DNA from: Priestia iocasae
GTDB lineage: Bacteria > Bacillota > Bacilli > Bacillales > Bacillaceae_H
Length of the DNA: 64,000 nt
Direction: 5' to 3'
Assembly: GCF_016909075.1 (NCBI RefSeq)
Contig: NZ_JAFBFC010000004.1
Coordinates: forward strand, 248,001-312,000
The translations under genes were made by a program, and so were the position numbers. How positions within the stretch are numbered: the first letter of the stretch is position 1; each line of letters starts with the position of its first letter. Below, piece by piece: positions 51,919-60,273 of this stretch. Under the pieces are notes generated by a model. That model had not been told where the DNA came from and did no database searches. It was given only the letters and a program-made list of their open reading frames with translations.

Positions 51919-51958
51919 AGAGTCGTCAGGTTATGCTGCATAACCTGACGACTAAAAA
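51919..51958. terminator. Bidirectional terminator between the CBS gene and the dioxygenase gene
   Basis: AGTCGTCAGGTTATG and CATAACCTGACGACT form a 15-bp stem. Confidence 0.9.
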
Positions 51959-51960
51959 AG

Positions 51961-52941
51961 TTATTGCTCTGTAGGAAGTGGCTTTAAGTTAGCTTCAATA
52001 CGTTCGCGTTGATTTTCTAAATATGGAGGTAAGGCTAACGTTTCACCTAAGTGCTCAAATGATTCGTCGTTTTCAAACCCAGGTCCATCTGTCGCAAGCT
52101 CAAATAAAATGCCGTTTGGATCACGGAAGTATAATGAACGAAAATAATATCGTTCAACAAATCCTGAATTCGGAAGTCCTGCTTGAGTAATCAACTCAAC
52201 CCATTTGTTCAATTCGTCGGTATCTTCTACTCGGAGTGCTACATGGTGAACACTTCCACGACCTGGACGTTCACTCGGAAGATCTTTTCGACCTTCAAGG
52301 TGAATTTCTGCACCTGTACCACCTTCACCTGTTTCAAACACGCGAATTTCACTTTGACCTTGAACAAGAGCGGGGTAACTGCGCACTTCTCGATAGCCTA
52401 ATAAATCAGTTAATACGTTTGCAGTTAACTCTGGTCGATAGACTGTTAATGTCACAGGACCTAACCCAAGAATACCATGTTCGGCTGGTATAGGACTTTT
52501 ATTCCATGGGCTACCACCTTTTACTCCTGTATTTCCTTCATCTGAGACAAGCGATAATCGCTGACCTTCAAAGTCTCGAAAGGATAAAACCGCACGTCCT
52601 GTTGTGTGAGAAATATCATCATGATCAACACCGTATTGATCAAATCGTTGTTTCCAATAAAGAAGAGAGGCATCATTGGCCACTCGCAATGAAATGGTTG
52701 AAATACTATTAGTTCCGTGATGTGTTTGCCCAGCATTTGGGATTTCAAAGAATGTTAAATCTGTTCCTGGATTCCCTCGTTCGTCCGCATAAAATAAATG
52801 ATAAACAGATGTATCATCTTGATTGACCGATTTTTTAACCAAGCGCATGCCTAACGTTTGTGTATAAAATTCATAGTTTTTTTGAGCGTTTGCTGTAATA
52901 GCGGACACATGATGTTGTCCTTTTAATGACTTTAAGCTCAT
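51961..52941 (-). CDS. Ring-cleaving dioxygenase (MhqO/MhqA type, VOC fold)
   Basis: 326-aa vicinal-oxygen-chelate protein with two tandem betaalphabetabetabeta modules (about 8-130 and 155-285). Likely metal ligands are in GQHHVSAIT (His), SVHHVALRV (His) and ILFELATDGPGF (Glu). In B. subtilis MhqA/MhqO are hydroquinone dioxygenases induced by quinones and controlled by MhqR. GGAGG lies before the ATG. The upstream region has an inverted repeat with TATCTTGA arms reminiscent of MhqR half-sites. Monocistronic. Confidence 0.88.
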   Translation of the reverse strand: MSLKSLKGQHHVSAITANAQKNYEFYTQTLGMRLVKKSVNQDDTSVYHLFYADERGNPGTDLTFFEIPNAGQTHHGTNSISTISLRVANDASLLYWKQRFDQYGVDHDDISHTTGRAVLSFRDFEGQRLSLVSDEGNTGVKGGSPWNKSPIPAEHGILGLGPVTLTVYRPELTANVLTDLLGYREVRSYPALVQGQSEIRVFETGEGGTGAEIHLEGRKDLPSERPGRGSVHHVALRVEDTDELNKWVELITQAGLPNSGFVERYYFRSLYFRDPNGILFELATDGPGFENDESFEHLGETLALPPYLENQRERIEANLKPLPTEQ

Positions 52942-52960
52942 AACGAACAGCCTCCTTAGT

Positions 52961-53009
52961 TATATCTTGATAACATTATAACTCATTATTATCCTTTATT
53001 CAAGATATA
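52961..53009. promoter_or_regulatory. Inverted repeat upstream of the dioxygenase gene
   Basis: TATATCTTGA (52961-52970) and TCAAGATATA (53000-53009) are exact complements 29 bases apart. Half-site TATCTTGA is close to the TATCTCGA of MhqR operators. Candidate only. Confidence 0.42.
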
Positions 53010-53129
53010 TGAATTTGAGATTTTTGACTGTTTGTGTTTTTTGATGGTACGATACGTAAAACTTGGGTAAAATAAGGAATAACAGAATAAAACAATGAAA
53101 TGTACATATGTAATAGGAAGTGTAATGAA

Positions 53130-53744
53130 ATGGATATTAACCAAATTAATCAAAAATTAAAAAGTCATACACCTCGACTTTTAGGAATGGAAACATTTAA
53201 ACGGTTTTCTGTACTAGTACCTTTAATTGAAAAAGAGAATGATCTCCATGTTTTATTTGAAGTAAGAGCGTTAAACATGAGAAGACAACCAGGTGAAATT
53301 TGCTTTCCAGGTGGTAAAGTCGATGCAACGGATCCAAACGAAAAATATACCGCAATTCGTGAAACGATTGAAGAGTTACGTATTAAACAAGAGCAAATTA
53401 AAGATGTTCAGCCGCTTGACTATATGATTTCACCGTTTGGAACCATTATTTATCCATATGTAGGCGTTTTACAAAACATCGCTTCTTTTTCTCCTAACCC
53501 TACAGAAGTGGAAGAAGTCTTTACGGTTCCACTTAATCATTTCAAACAAACACCACCTGAGCGATACAAAGTCCAATTTCAAGGGAAGCCAGAAGCGTCT
53601 TTTCCCTTTCATCTTATTGCGAATGGAGAAGAATACAATTGGCAAACTCGTGCGATGGATGAATACTTTTATTATTATAACGATAAAGTTATTTGGGGAC
53701 TAACAGCTAAAATTCTCCATCATTTTTTACAAGTTATCGATTGA
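53130..53744 (+). CDS. Nudix hydrolase, CoA pyrophosphatase-like (YeaB)
   Basis: 204-aa hydrolase. The Nudix box is clear in GGKVDATDPNEKYTAIRETIEEL, with a preceding LFEVRALNMRRQPGEICFP segment typical of the NUDT7/YeaB CoA-diphosphatase subgroup. It would cleave CoA and derivatives to 3',5'-ADP and phosphopantetheine. AGGAAG lies 9 bases before ATG 53130; the earlier ATG at 53100 is in the leader. Monocistronic. Confidence 0.87.
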   Translation: MDINQINQKLKSHTPRLLGMETFKRFSVLVPLIEKENDLHVLFEVRALNMRRQPGEICFPGGKVDATDPNEKYTAIRETIEELRIKQEQIKDVQPLDYMISPFGTIIYPYVGVLQNIASFSPNPTEVEEVFTVPLNHFKQTPPERYKVQFQGKPEASFPFHLIANGEEYNWQTRAMDEYFYYYNDKVIWGLTAKILHHFLQVID

Positions 53745-53757
53745 TAATAAAAAAGGT

Positions 53758-53792
53758 TATCTAAAAAGGGAGAGATTTTCCTTTTTAGATGT
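53758..53792 (+). terminator. Terminator after the Nudix gene
   Basis: ATCTAAAAAGG and CCTTTTTAGAT arms. T-tract lies within the descending arm, so strength is uncertain. Confidence 0.6.
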
Positions 53793-54049
53793 GCGGTGAT
53801 AAAACGAGATTGCTAACACCGCTTGCGTCTTTTCCCTACTTATCTAGTTCTCTAGTATGATAAGGTATTTGTTTTTTTATGTGAAAAGTTGTGTTTTTTT
53901 GAAAAAATGTGTTTATCTACTAAAATTCTTCTAGTTTTAATAGCTAACATCTGTAAATTCTTATATAATAGTGAAATTGTAAGGTGTTTGAAATATTTGT
54001 GATAAAAATGACATATAGAGATTTATCATACGAAGATAAGGGGGACCAT
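53793..54049. other. Intergenic region before vanW-like gene
   Basis: AT-rich stretch with no gene. It holds a CGGTG/CACCG pair near 53796-53823 and a TATAAT at 53964-53969 that is a probable -10 for the vanW-like gene, without a good -35. Confidence 0.4.
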
Positions 54050-55015
54050 ATGAAAAAAATTCTAGGGTCACTTTTAATTGTTTCGGTCTCATTGAATGCA
54101 TATTTGGTATACGACATGTATAAAAACTATTCACTTCCTAAACAAGTAGAAGCGACAAAGCAAATTAGTGAAGAAGTTATTGAAGAGGTAGTCGAAGTAG
54201 TTCCAAAAGCAATTGTACCAACGCCTGCGAACTATACATATCAGTTAAAAGATTCGCGTACAGGGCAAGTTATTCAACAATATGATCCAATCAACTTTAA
54301 CGATGAAAAAGTGTACAAACAAGACATTACAAAACTAGCAAAACAATTAGCAACACAATATGATCAATCGATGCAAAACGTTCGATTAGATGCAAGTGGT
54401 CAATTAACTGGTGGACAAAAGCGTGTTGTTTTAAAAGAAAAAGAATTGATGGAAAACTTACAGCATTTAACGCTTGAACGTTTTGATGTGAATGTTCCTA
54501 TTTATGAAACAACCCCAAACGTAACGGCTGAAGCGGTTCAAGGCGTTAATGAAGTAGTGGTTGGAACATACACGACAAAGTTTAATGGGAGTGATACGGG
54601 GCGTACACGTAATATTGAACTATCTGCTCAAGCGATCCAAAATGTCGTGTTAGGTCCTGGAGATTCTTTTTCCTATAATGATATTGTTGGAGAACGTACT
54701 CCTGAACGAGGATATCAGCCTGCACCTGAAATTGTAGAAAAGGAATTAGTGATGGGCATTGGAGGAGGCATTTGTCAAACTTCTTCAACGTTATTTAATG
54801 CCGTTGATGCAGCAGGATTAAAAACGGTTACTCGTACACATCACTCAAAGGAAGTTGGTTATGTTCCAGCAGGACGAGATGCGACTGTTTCGTGGGGTGG
54901 ACCTGACTATAAATTTATGAACCCCCAAGATTATCCAGTCATTATTAAAACAGTGATGAATAAAGCGCAAGGTACACTAACTATAGAAGTCCGTACAGCA
55001 CAACGTTATCTATAA
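54050..55015 (+). CDS. VanW family membrane-anchored protein
   Basis: 321-aa protein with an N-terminal membrane helix (about 4-23), a region with unclear fold (25-185) and a VanW domain (about 190-320). The signature is complete: NIELSAQAIQNVVLGPGDSFSYNDIVGERTPERGYQPAPE and GIGGGICQTSSTLFNAVDAAGL. VanW was named from glycopeptide-resistance clusters, but most copies, as here, lie outside them and have unknown envelope roles. GGGGGA precedes ATG 54050. No vanR/S/H/A/X genes are nearby. Confidence 0.88.
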   Translation: MKKILGSLLIVSVSLNAYLVYDMYKNYSLPKQVEATKQISEEVIEEVVEVVPKAIVPTPANYTYQLKDSRTGQVIQQYDPINFNDEKVYKQDITKLAKQLATQYDQSMQNVRLDASGQLTGGQKRVVLKEKELMENLQHLTLERFDVNVPIYETTPNVTAEAVQGVNEVVVGTYTTKFNGSDTGRTRNIELSAQAIQNVVLGPGDSFSYNDIVGERTPERGYQPAPEIVEKELVMGIGGGICQTSSTLFNAVDAAGLKTVTRTHHSKEVGYVPAGRDATVSWGGPDYKFMNPQDYPVIIKTVMNKAQGTLTIEVRTAQRYL

Positions 55016-55017
55016 TC

Positions 55018-55062
55018 AAAAAGCCGCTCATTAAAGACTGATTTTAATGAGCGGCTTTTTGA
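55018..55062. terminator. Bidirectional terminator between vanW-like and nuclease genes
   Basis: AAAAAGCCGCTCATT and AATGAGCGGCTTTTT arms. Confidence 0.92.
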
Positions 55063-56045
55063 CATAATTCTTTGTAGTTACACGTTATGCATCGAAACGC
55101 TTGAGATGTTTCTAAAAATTGTTCAAACGAAACAGGTTCGTTCGTTTCTTCATTTTTTTGATAATGTTTCATATAGGCAATACTCGTTTCCATTTGTTCA
55201 ACCGTATTGTCAATTTCATTTTTTGTTAACTGATATGTATGACAACCACCTGTTAACAAATACTCATTTCGAATTTCGATATCTTCAATGTTGACCTCTA
55301 ACTCATTCATTAAATAAAGGGCATATAAAGAAAGTTGTCCTATATCATCGGTTGACCTTTTACCGGTTTTCCAATCGATAATAACCCATTTTTTATTGAT
55401 CTCATCTTGATACATCAAGTCCATGATTACATATACTCTAACTCCCTTTACAACCATAGAACGAAATCGTTCAGATTCAAAGAGGTTTACGTCTTTTTTC
55501 TTGATGATTTCTTGAAAAGATTTGCTTAGTAAAAAGTGTTTTAAACAGACATTGAGTTTTTGATGAATATCTTCAATCTCTTTTTCCACTAATTGACCAT
55601 GGTAATACATTTCAAATAGCATTTGATAATGATTAGGTTTTTCCATCCATTGTTCTTTTTGATCTCGAGATTGTTGAAATGCTTTTCTTAACTGCAAACG
55701 AATTCGATGTTCTAGTTCTGCTGCATGTGGAATAACACCCGTTTTAAAAACATCTTCAATGACATGCTCGATCTCTTCATGAACAAGTTGACCAAATAAG
55801 GTTGGAAGGTTAACTAACTTTTTTAATCGATATGCTTCTTTGGCTAATGAAGAGCTCTTATGAAGCCATCCGTTGTGAGAGAGATAGTAGTGATATCCAT
55901 ATCTTTTTGCACATTCCATTAACATTTTATGACGAGAGTAAGACCATGAAAAATCAGGGAACGTTTTTACTTCGAACAAGTGATTCACGTCCTTTTCATT
56001 TTTTGCATTGTTTGTATGGTCTTGATGTGCAATCCAGTCACTCAT
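55044..56045 (-). CDS. PD-(D/E)XK nuclease with Fe-S-type cysteines (Cas4/AddB-like)
   Basis: 333-aa RecB-family nuclease. The catalytic segment is WVIIDWKTGKRSTDD, with the usual Asp and Lys, and an upstream HEEIEH may supply the helix-1 acidic or His residue. Four cysteines fit an iron-sulfur cluster: Cys45 in MLMECAKRYG plus Cys319, Cys322 and Cys328 in FRCITCNYKELC, the pattern of AddB and Cas4. There is no helicase domain and no CRISPR or addA gene nearby. It may act in DNA end processing. The ATG at 56045 lacks a strong ribosome site. Confidence 0.83.
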   Translation of the reverse strand: MSDWIAHQDHTNNAKNEKDVNHLFEVKTFPDFSWSYSRHKMLMECAKRYGYHYYLSHNGWLHKSSSLAKEAYRLKKLVNLPTLFGQLVHEEIEHVIEDVFKTGVIPHAAELEHRIRLQLRKAFQQSRDQKEQWMEKPNHYQMLFEMYYHGQLVEKEIEDIHQKLNVCLKHFLLSKSFQEIIKKKDVNLFESERFRSMVVKGVRVYVIMDLMYQDEINKKWVIIDWKTGKRSTDDIGQLSLYALYLMNELEVNIEDIEIRNEYLLTGGCHTYQLTKNEIDNTVEQMETSIAYMKHYQKNEETNEPVSFEQFLETSQAFRCITCNYKELCQKAAH

Positions 56046-56145
56046 TTAGTCTCTCTATATAGATACGTGAAGCAAATCATATTTTCCTGTATTTTTTAAA
56101 AACAATCGATTTGCTCAAATCCTTATAATCTTAAAAATTTGTTGT

Positions 56146-56652
56146 TTAACCGATATGACTCTTCTTAGATAGCTCCCAAAAATATAAACTTTCAGTTTCT
56201 TTACATAACTCTGCTCCATTTTTTTCTAATACTTTGTCTGAAGCTTTATTATCCTTTCCTGTATCAGCAAGAACCCGCATAACGTTAGGGATGTTAATTC
56301 CTTAATGGTCTCAGTCATATATCCATTGCCTTGGTGATGAGGGATGATAAAGTAACCAATAATTACTTCACCGTTTTCATTAGGCAGACCTTTTAACATG
56401 ATTCCACATACTAGGGTATTGAGTGCCATTGAAACTATGAGCCAATTAGTGTGCCAAACATAATGAGATGGATCAATTAACCACTTTTGATAACCTGTAT
56501 TTCATAGCGTCTTTTATTTCTTCCCCAAAAAATACGTCTACCTTTTCCAAACTTAAAACATCTTGGAGTTTCGGGATATCATTAATGAATAATGTTAGAT
56601 TTTCAGTGTCCAACGGAATTAATCTTAATCTATCCGTATATAATTCGTTCAT
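56146..56652 (-). pseudogene. Disrupted GNAT N-acetyltransferase
   Basis: Reading the minus strand from ATG 56652 (AGGAGA just ahead) gives MNELYTDRLRLIPL...DAMKYRLSKVVN, then a stop. The GNAT sequence resumes one frame over (KWLIDPSHYVWHTNW...GEVIIGYFIIPHHQGNGYMTETIKEL) from about 56497, and again in a third frame from about 56305 (NIPNVMRVLADTGKDNKASDKVLEKNGAEL) to a stop at 56146-56148. Together they cover a full RimJ-like acetyltransferase. At least two frameshifts make a product unlikely unless these are sequencing errors. Confidence 0.86.
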
Positions 56653-56700
56653 AATCAATTCTCCTACCATTGATTTATAAATAAGTGATATAAGATAAAT

Positions 56701-57648
56701 TTAATATCCTTTTTTAAAGTCTAAGAGATTGATTGTTAACGGTTTATGCTGAAGGTATTGTTTTAAATTTGGTAAGAAAATATCATGAATGACGCGTTCA
56801 TCATAATATTGCGTATCTCCTGATGTATGTGGCGTTACAATGACGTTTTCTAACTCCCAAAGTGAACTCTCTAATGGAAGTGGTTCTTGCTCAAACACAT
56901 CTAACCCAGCACCGGCAATTTCCCTTTTTTGAAGAGCTTCTGTTAATTCTTCTTCAGCTACAAGCGCTCCTCGTCCAATATTAATAAAGAATGCAGAAGA
57001 CTTCATACGTTCAAATTGTACACGTGTAAAAAGGTGATACGTTTCATTTGTTAACGGTAAGGTAACCACAACATAATCACAATTAGGAAGAATATCATTT
57101 AAATGATTAAGTGTATACATGTGATCGATGTATTCTGTCTGTTCACCAGAACGTCTCACACCTAGTGTTTTCATTCCAAATGCTTTTGCAATTTTAGCGG
57201 TTTCTTTTCCGATAGCTCCCACTCCGATAATCCCAATCGTTTTACCGTGAAGTTCTAAATTTAATCCAGCGTGGTGCCACTGTTTCGTTTGCTGCTGTTT
57301 GACATATGTATGAATTTTTCTCGTTAATGAAAGCATCAAAGCAAAAATCGTTTCTGAAATAGGGAAGGCATGCACACCATTTGCGCTTGTAACGGAAACT
57401 CCTTTTTCATTGAGCTCTGATAAAGGAAGAGAGTTTACACCCGCACTCCATGTTTGCAGCCATTTTAAGTGAGGAGGTACGTTTTGAATCTCTTTTTTCC
57501 ACCCTGCTATAATCTCGGCTTGTGATACGTAAGGTTTCCAAATCGAAGGGTCTTTCCCAATAATAATGTCCCAGTCCGGTATGACTTCTTGTATCACATC
57601 TAAAAATGAATGCACATCTTGTGTAATAAGTAGTGTTCTCTTTGTCAT
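56701..57648 (-). CDS. D-2-hydroxyacid dehydrogenase
   Basis: 315-aa NAD-dependent dehydrogenase. The dinucleotide motif is GIIGVGAIGKETAKIAKAFGM (about 138-158). Catalytic residues are in INIGRGALV (Arg), AGLDVFEQEPLP (Glu) and VTPHTSG (His), all present. The substrate could be glycerate, lactate or another 2-ketoacid; relatives are often annotated as phosphoglycerate dehydrogenase-like. AAGGAG is 8 bases before the ATG. Monocistronic, divergent from the GNAT gene with 88 bp between. Confidence 0.9.
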   Translation of the reverse strand: MTKRTLLITQDVHSFLDVIQEVIPDWDIIIGKDPSIWKPYVSQAEIIAGWKKEIQNVPPHLKWLQTWSAGVNSLPLSELNEKGVSVTSANGVHAFPISETIFALMLSLTRKIHTYVKQQQTKQWHHAGLNLELHGKTIGIIGVGAIGKETAKIAKAFGMKTLGVRRSGEQTEYIDHMYTLNHLNDILPNCDYVVVTLPLTNETYHLFTRVQFERMKSSAFFINIGRGALVAEEELTEALQKREIAGAGLDVFEQEPLPLESSLWELENVIVTPHTSGDTQYYDERVIHDIFLPNLKQYLQHKPLTINLLDFKKGY

Positions 57649-57736
57649 TTGTAAGCTCCTTCTCGTAATCTTTTCTTTTACTTTACCATAGAATGGATAG
57701 AGCTTCTTACTAATATGGTAAAAGAAGGGATGAACA

Positions 57737-58195
57737 ATGCATATAAAAATTGATGTGATGACTCAACTGGTATATGACGAAATTGCTCCTCTTTTACAAG
57801 AAAGTATGAATGAAGGGTATTCATTGATTGACCGTTTAGCGAATGAATACTTTAGCGGAATCAATCGTTTTACAAATCGAGGAGAAGCATTGTTTGGTGT
57901 ATATGATGAAGAGGAACGGTTAATTGCGCTTGGAGGAATTAACAGAAATCCTTATTCAAAGGAAGAGAAGGTTGGAAGGCTGCGACAATTTTATGTAATG
58001 AAAAGCTATCGTCGACAAAGAATAGGTACAGAGCTTGTTCAAACCATTATGGATTATGCTCAAAACTATTATTCTACAATTGTGTTATCAACTGATTCAC
58101 GTGAAGGAGATTTGTTCTATCGATCATTAGGCTTTGAACGTACAGCTTATTATGAAAAATCGTCTCACGTGTGTTACGTTCATAAAAAACAGTAA
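57737..58195 (+). CDS. GNAT family N-acetyltransferase
   Basis: 152-aa acetyltransferase. The acetyl-CoA-binding region is RLRQFYVMKSYRRQRIGTELVQTIMDYA, with the R-R-x-x-G-x-A/G-type loop RRQRIGTELV. Strand 4 includes ALGGINRNP. The substrate is unknown. GGGATG is the nearest Shine-Dalgarno-like element. Monocistronic with a short terminator. Confidence 0.87.
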   Translation: MHIKIDVMTQLVYDEIAPLLQESMNEGYSLIDRLANEYFSGINRFTNRGEALFGVYDEEERLIALGGINRNPYSKEEKVGRLRQFYVMKSYRRQRIGTELVQTIMDYAQNYYSTIVLSTDSREGDLFYRSLGFERTAYYEKSSHVCYVHKKQ

Positions 58196-58198
58196 CAG

Positions 58199-58224
58199 AC
58201 CTTCTTGTTGAAGGTTTTTTTCAT
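58199..58224 (+). terminator. Terminator of the GNAT gene
   Basis: ACCTTC and GAAGGT arms with T7. Confidence 0.75.
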
Positions 58225-58231
58225 TCCAAAA

Positions 58232-58290
58232 TACTTTATCATACTAACGCAAGATAACACTATCTTATCAAGCGTTAGTATGATAAAGTA
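58232..58290. repeat. 19-bp inverted repeat with a nested hairpin, upstream of a tyrosine recombinase
   Basis: TACTTTATCATACTAACGC (58232-58250) and its exact complement (58272-58290) enclose AAGATA-ACAC-TATCTT (58251-58266). There is no T-run. It sits 218 bp before the recombinase gene. Possible recombination or regulatory site. Confidence 0.85.
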
Positions 58291-58508
58291 AAAGAAACAG
58301 AGAAAAATGCTTCTATTATCCCAATATATGGATGATTATTGTTTTTCTATCAAAAAACGTCTTCTTTAAATAGGGTAAAATGACGATTTTGAATAACACT
58401 TAATGCAATAGGTATCTAAATAAAAAATGACTCAAATTAAGCATTCTGAACCGTTTGGTGAGTTTGGGTGTATTTTACATATGTTTCGATTAAAAGTAGG
58501 TGAATAAA
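58291..58508. other. Non-coding stretch before the recombinase gene
   Basis: AT-rich, no open frame or clear promoter seen. With the repeat before it, the gene-free region is 58196-58508. Confidence 0.4.
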
Positions 58509-59609
58509 TTGGATTTAACGCAGCAATCAACCTTTTTAAAAAACACATCCACATCTTTTCAACAAATCAAACAAGAATTTCAGTCTAGACAATTTATTAA
58601 TGAAGAAAATGATTTAGATTTAACACATGCGACAGACGAGGAGTTTGTTGAATTATTTTTCTCATTAAAGGTATTACGCAAATCATTATCCCCCCATACG
58701 ATTCGATCGTACAATCAAGATATGCGAACCATTTTAACCTTTTTTTATGAGCAAAAGATTCCGTTGAAGGAAATTGGCTTTATGGAAGTAAAGCTATTTA
58801 ATAAAGTGATGACTGAAAAGTATGCCAATCGGTCCGCTGCTCGGAAGTTAGAATTTTTTAAACGATTGTTAGAGTTTGGGCATCAAACCCATTTTTATGC
58901 AACGCTGTATACCACTTGGATTGAAAAGCCAACGATTGCTAAAGGTCATTATAGTGATAAAAAAGAAGAGCAAAAAAATCGAACTGAATTTCGCGAACTC
59001 AGTGAACGAGAAGCAAAAGTCATTGTTCAAGGTCTTGAGCGGGTTGTACGATCCACTAAATATCAACGGCAGTATCAAATGCGAAATCGTCTAATCGGTC
59101 AGTTACTCTATTTAAGTGGTCTTCGTTCAAGTGAATTACTTAGCTTAAATTGGGGAAGCTTTCGAGAAGATCGACGAGGCAATGTGATTGCTGATGTAAT
59201 CGGGAAGGGAAAGAAGGAACGAACCATTCCTATTTTTCAGGAAGTAAAAGAAAGTTTGATGGATTATCGTCAATCATTCGATGAGAGCACGACGTTTCAT
59301 CCTTTTGATACAACGCCTTTGTTTTATCGGATAAAAGATTACTATCGAACGGGACAAAAAGAGCGTTTATCATACACCACGTTATATCGAGCGGTGAAGT
59401 CAGCGGTTTATTATGTTCAAGCCAATCCGTCTATTTCTCCGCACTGGTTCCGACATAGCTTTATTACAAACAGCTTAGCAAACGATGTGCCATTAGCCGT
59501 TGTGAAGCAAGTTGTGGGTCATTCGTCCATTGCAACAACGAATGTTTACTTAGAGAAACTGCAAGAAGAAAGTGTGTATGATGCATTTAAACAATCAGGT
59601 TATCGATAA
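58509..59609 (+). CDS. Tyrosine recombinase (XerS/XerC-like)
   Basis: 366-aa site-specific recombinase. An N-terminal SAM-like core-binding domain (about 44-140) precedes the catalytic domain. All six active-site positions are visible: Arg206 (LSGLRSSELL), Lys233 or 235 (GKGKKERT), His312 and Arg315 (HWFRH), His338 (GHSSIATT) and Tyr347 (NVYLEK). Length and the long N-terminus resemble single-recombinase XerS rather than XerC/XerD (about 300 aa). The start is TTG 58509 after AGGTG, or GTG 58500. No phage or plasmid genes are adjacent, but a nested inverted repeat lies upstream. Confidence 0.9.
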   Translation: MDLTQQSTFLKNTSTSFQQIKQEFQSRQFINEENDLDLTHATDEEFVELFFSLKVLRKSLSPHTIRSYNQDMRTILTFFYEQKIPLKEIGFMEVKLFNKVMTEKYANRSAARKLEFFKRLLEFGHQTHFYATLYTTWIEKPTIAKGHYSDKKEEQKNRTEFRELSEREAKVIVQGLERVVRSTKYQRQYQMRNRLIGQLLYLSGLRSSELLSLNWGSFREDRRGNVIADVIGKGKKERTIPIFQEVKESLMDYRQSFDESTTFHPFDTTPLFYRIKDYYRTGQKERLSYTTLYRAVKSAVYYVQANPSISPHWFRHSFITNSLANDVPLAVVKQVVGHSSIATTNVYLEKLQEESVYDAFKQSGYR

Positions 59610-59659
59610 AAGTTACCATAATTTAATTATGTAAACAAATAAATAAAAAAGGAAAACAG

Positions 59660-60241
59660 ATGAAGAAATCTTTTATTGTTTCAGTTATGGTGTCTCAAGG
59701 CTTGTTTCTTCTTTTTTTACCTGTATTTATTCAGTTGTTCGCTTATTTACATCCAATGGTTTTACTCGTTGTGTGGGCTTGTATGACATTACTTGTTACG
59801 TATGGTGTGTATGCGATTCGAAAGGATGAAATCTTTCTATCTTATCAAATCTTTTTAGCTCTAGTAGGGATTTATACAATCGGCTTGCTCGTTTTATTAT
59901 TTTTTCGACCGAGCGAGCAACAATACGGATCAATCAATCTGATCCCATTTACAACCATTTTCTTTTACTTCTCTGGAGCTGTTAGCCCGCTCGTTGCATT
60001 TTATAATCTTGCTGCTAACCTTGGTTTATTTGTTCCTTATGGATTGTGGGGAAGACGAAAGGAAAGAACCGTTTTACAAATGATTTTATTATCAACTTTA
60101 ACAATTTGTTTCATTGAACTCACACAGCATCTAACACGTCGTGGCAGCCTAGACATTGATGACTTACTGTTGAATGTTGTAGGCGTATTACTTGGCTATT
60201 TTCTGTATCCGTTATTTAATAAAGTAATACATATAACCTAA
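59660..60241 (+). CDS. VanZ family membrane protein
   Basis: 193-aa integral membrane protein with five or six hydrophobic helices. The VanZ signature INLIPFTTIFFYF, NLAANLGLFVPYG and the acidic FIELTQHLTRRGSLDIDDLLLNVVGVLLGY block are intact. VanZ proteins lower teicoplanin or lipoglycopeptide susceptibility in some species; most chromosomal copies have no assigned role. AAAAGGAAA precedes the ATG. It follows the recombinase gene by 50 bp with no terminator and may be co-transcribed. Confidence 0.9.
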   Translation: MKKSFIVSVMVSQGLFLLFLPVFIQLFAYLHPMVLLVVWACMTLLVTYGVYAIRKDEIFLSYQIFLALVGIYTIGLLVLLFFRPSEQQYGSINLIPFTTIFFYFSGAVSPLVAFYNLAANLGLFVPYGLWGRRKERTVLQMILLSTLTICFIELTQHLTRRGSLDIDDLLLNVVGVLLGYFLYPLFNKVIHIT

Positions 60242-60243
60242 AC

Positions 60244-60273
60244 AAAAGAGGTGCTAGTCTAGCACCTCTTTTA
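60244..60273. terminator. Bidirectional terminator
   Basis: AAAGAGGTGCTAG and CTAGCACCTCTTT arms between convergent genes. Confidence 0.88.

Noticed and set aside
54050-55015. vanW and vanZ as part of a glycopeptide-resistance cluster
   Set aside because: They are 5 kb apart, separately transcribed, and no vanR/S/H/A/X homologue is present.
55044-56045. Cas4-like nuclease as sign of a CRISPR system
   Set aside because: No repeat array or other cas gene anywhere in the window; the Fe-S/PD-(D/E)XK pattern is shared with many repair nucleases.
58509-59609. Tyrosine recombinase as a prophage or integrative element marker
   Set aside because: No phage, plasmid, transfer or tRNA gene nearby and no shift in base composition; neighbours are ordinary chromosomal genes.
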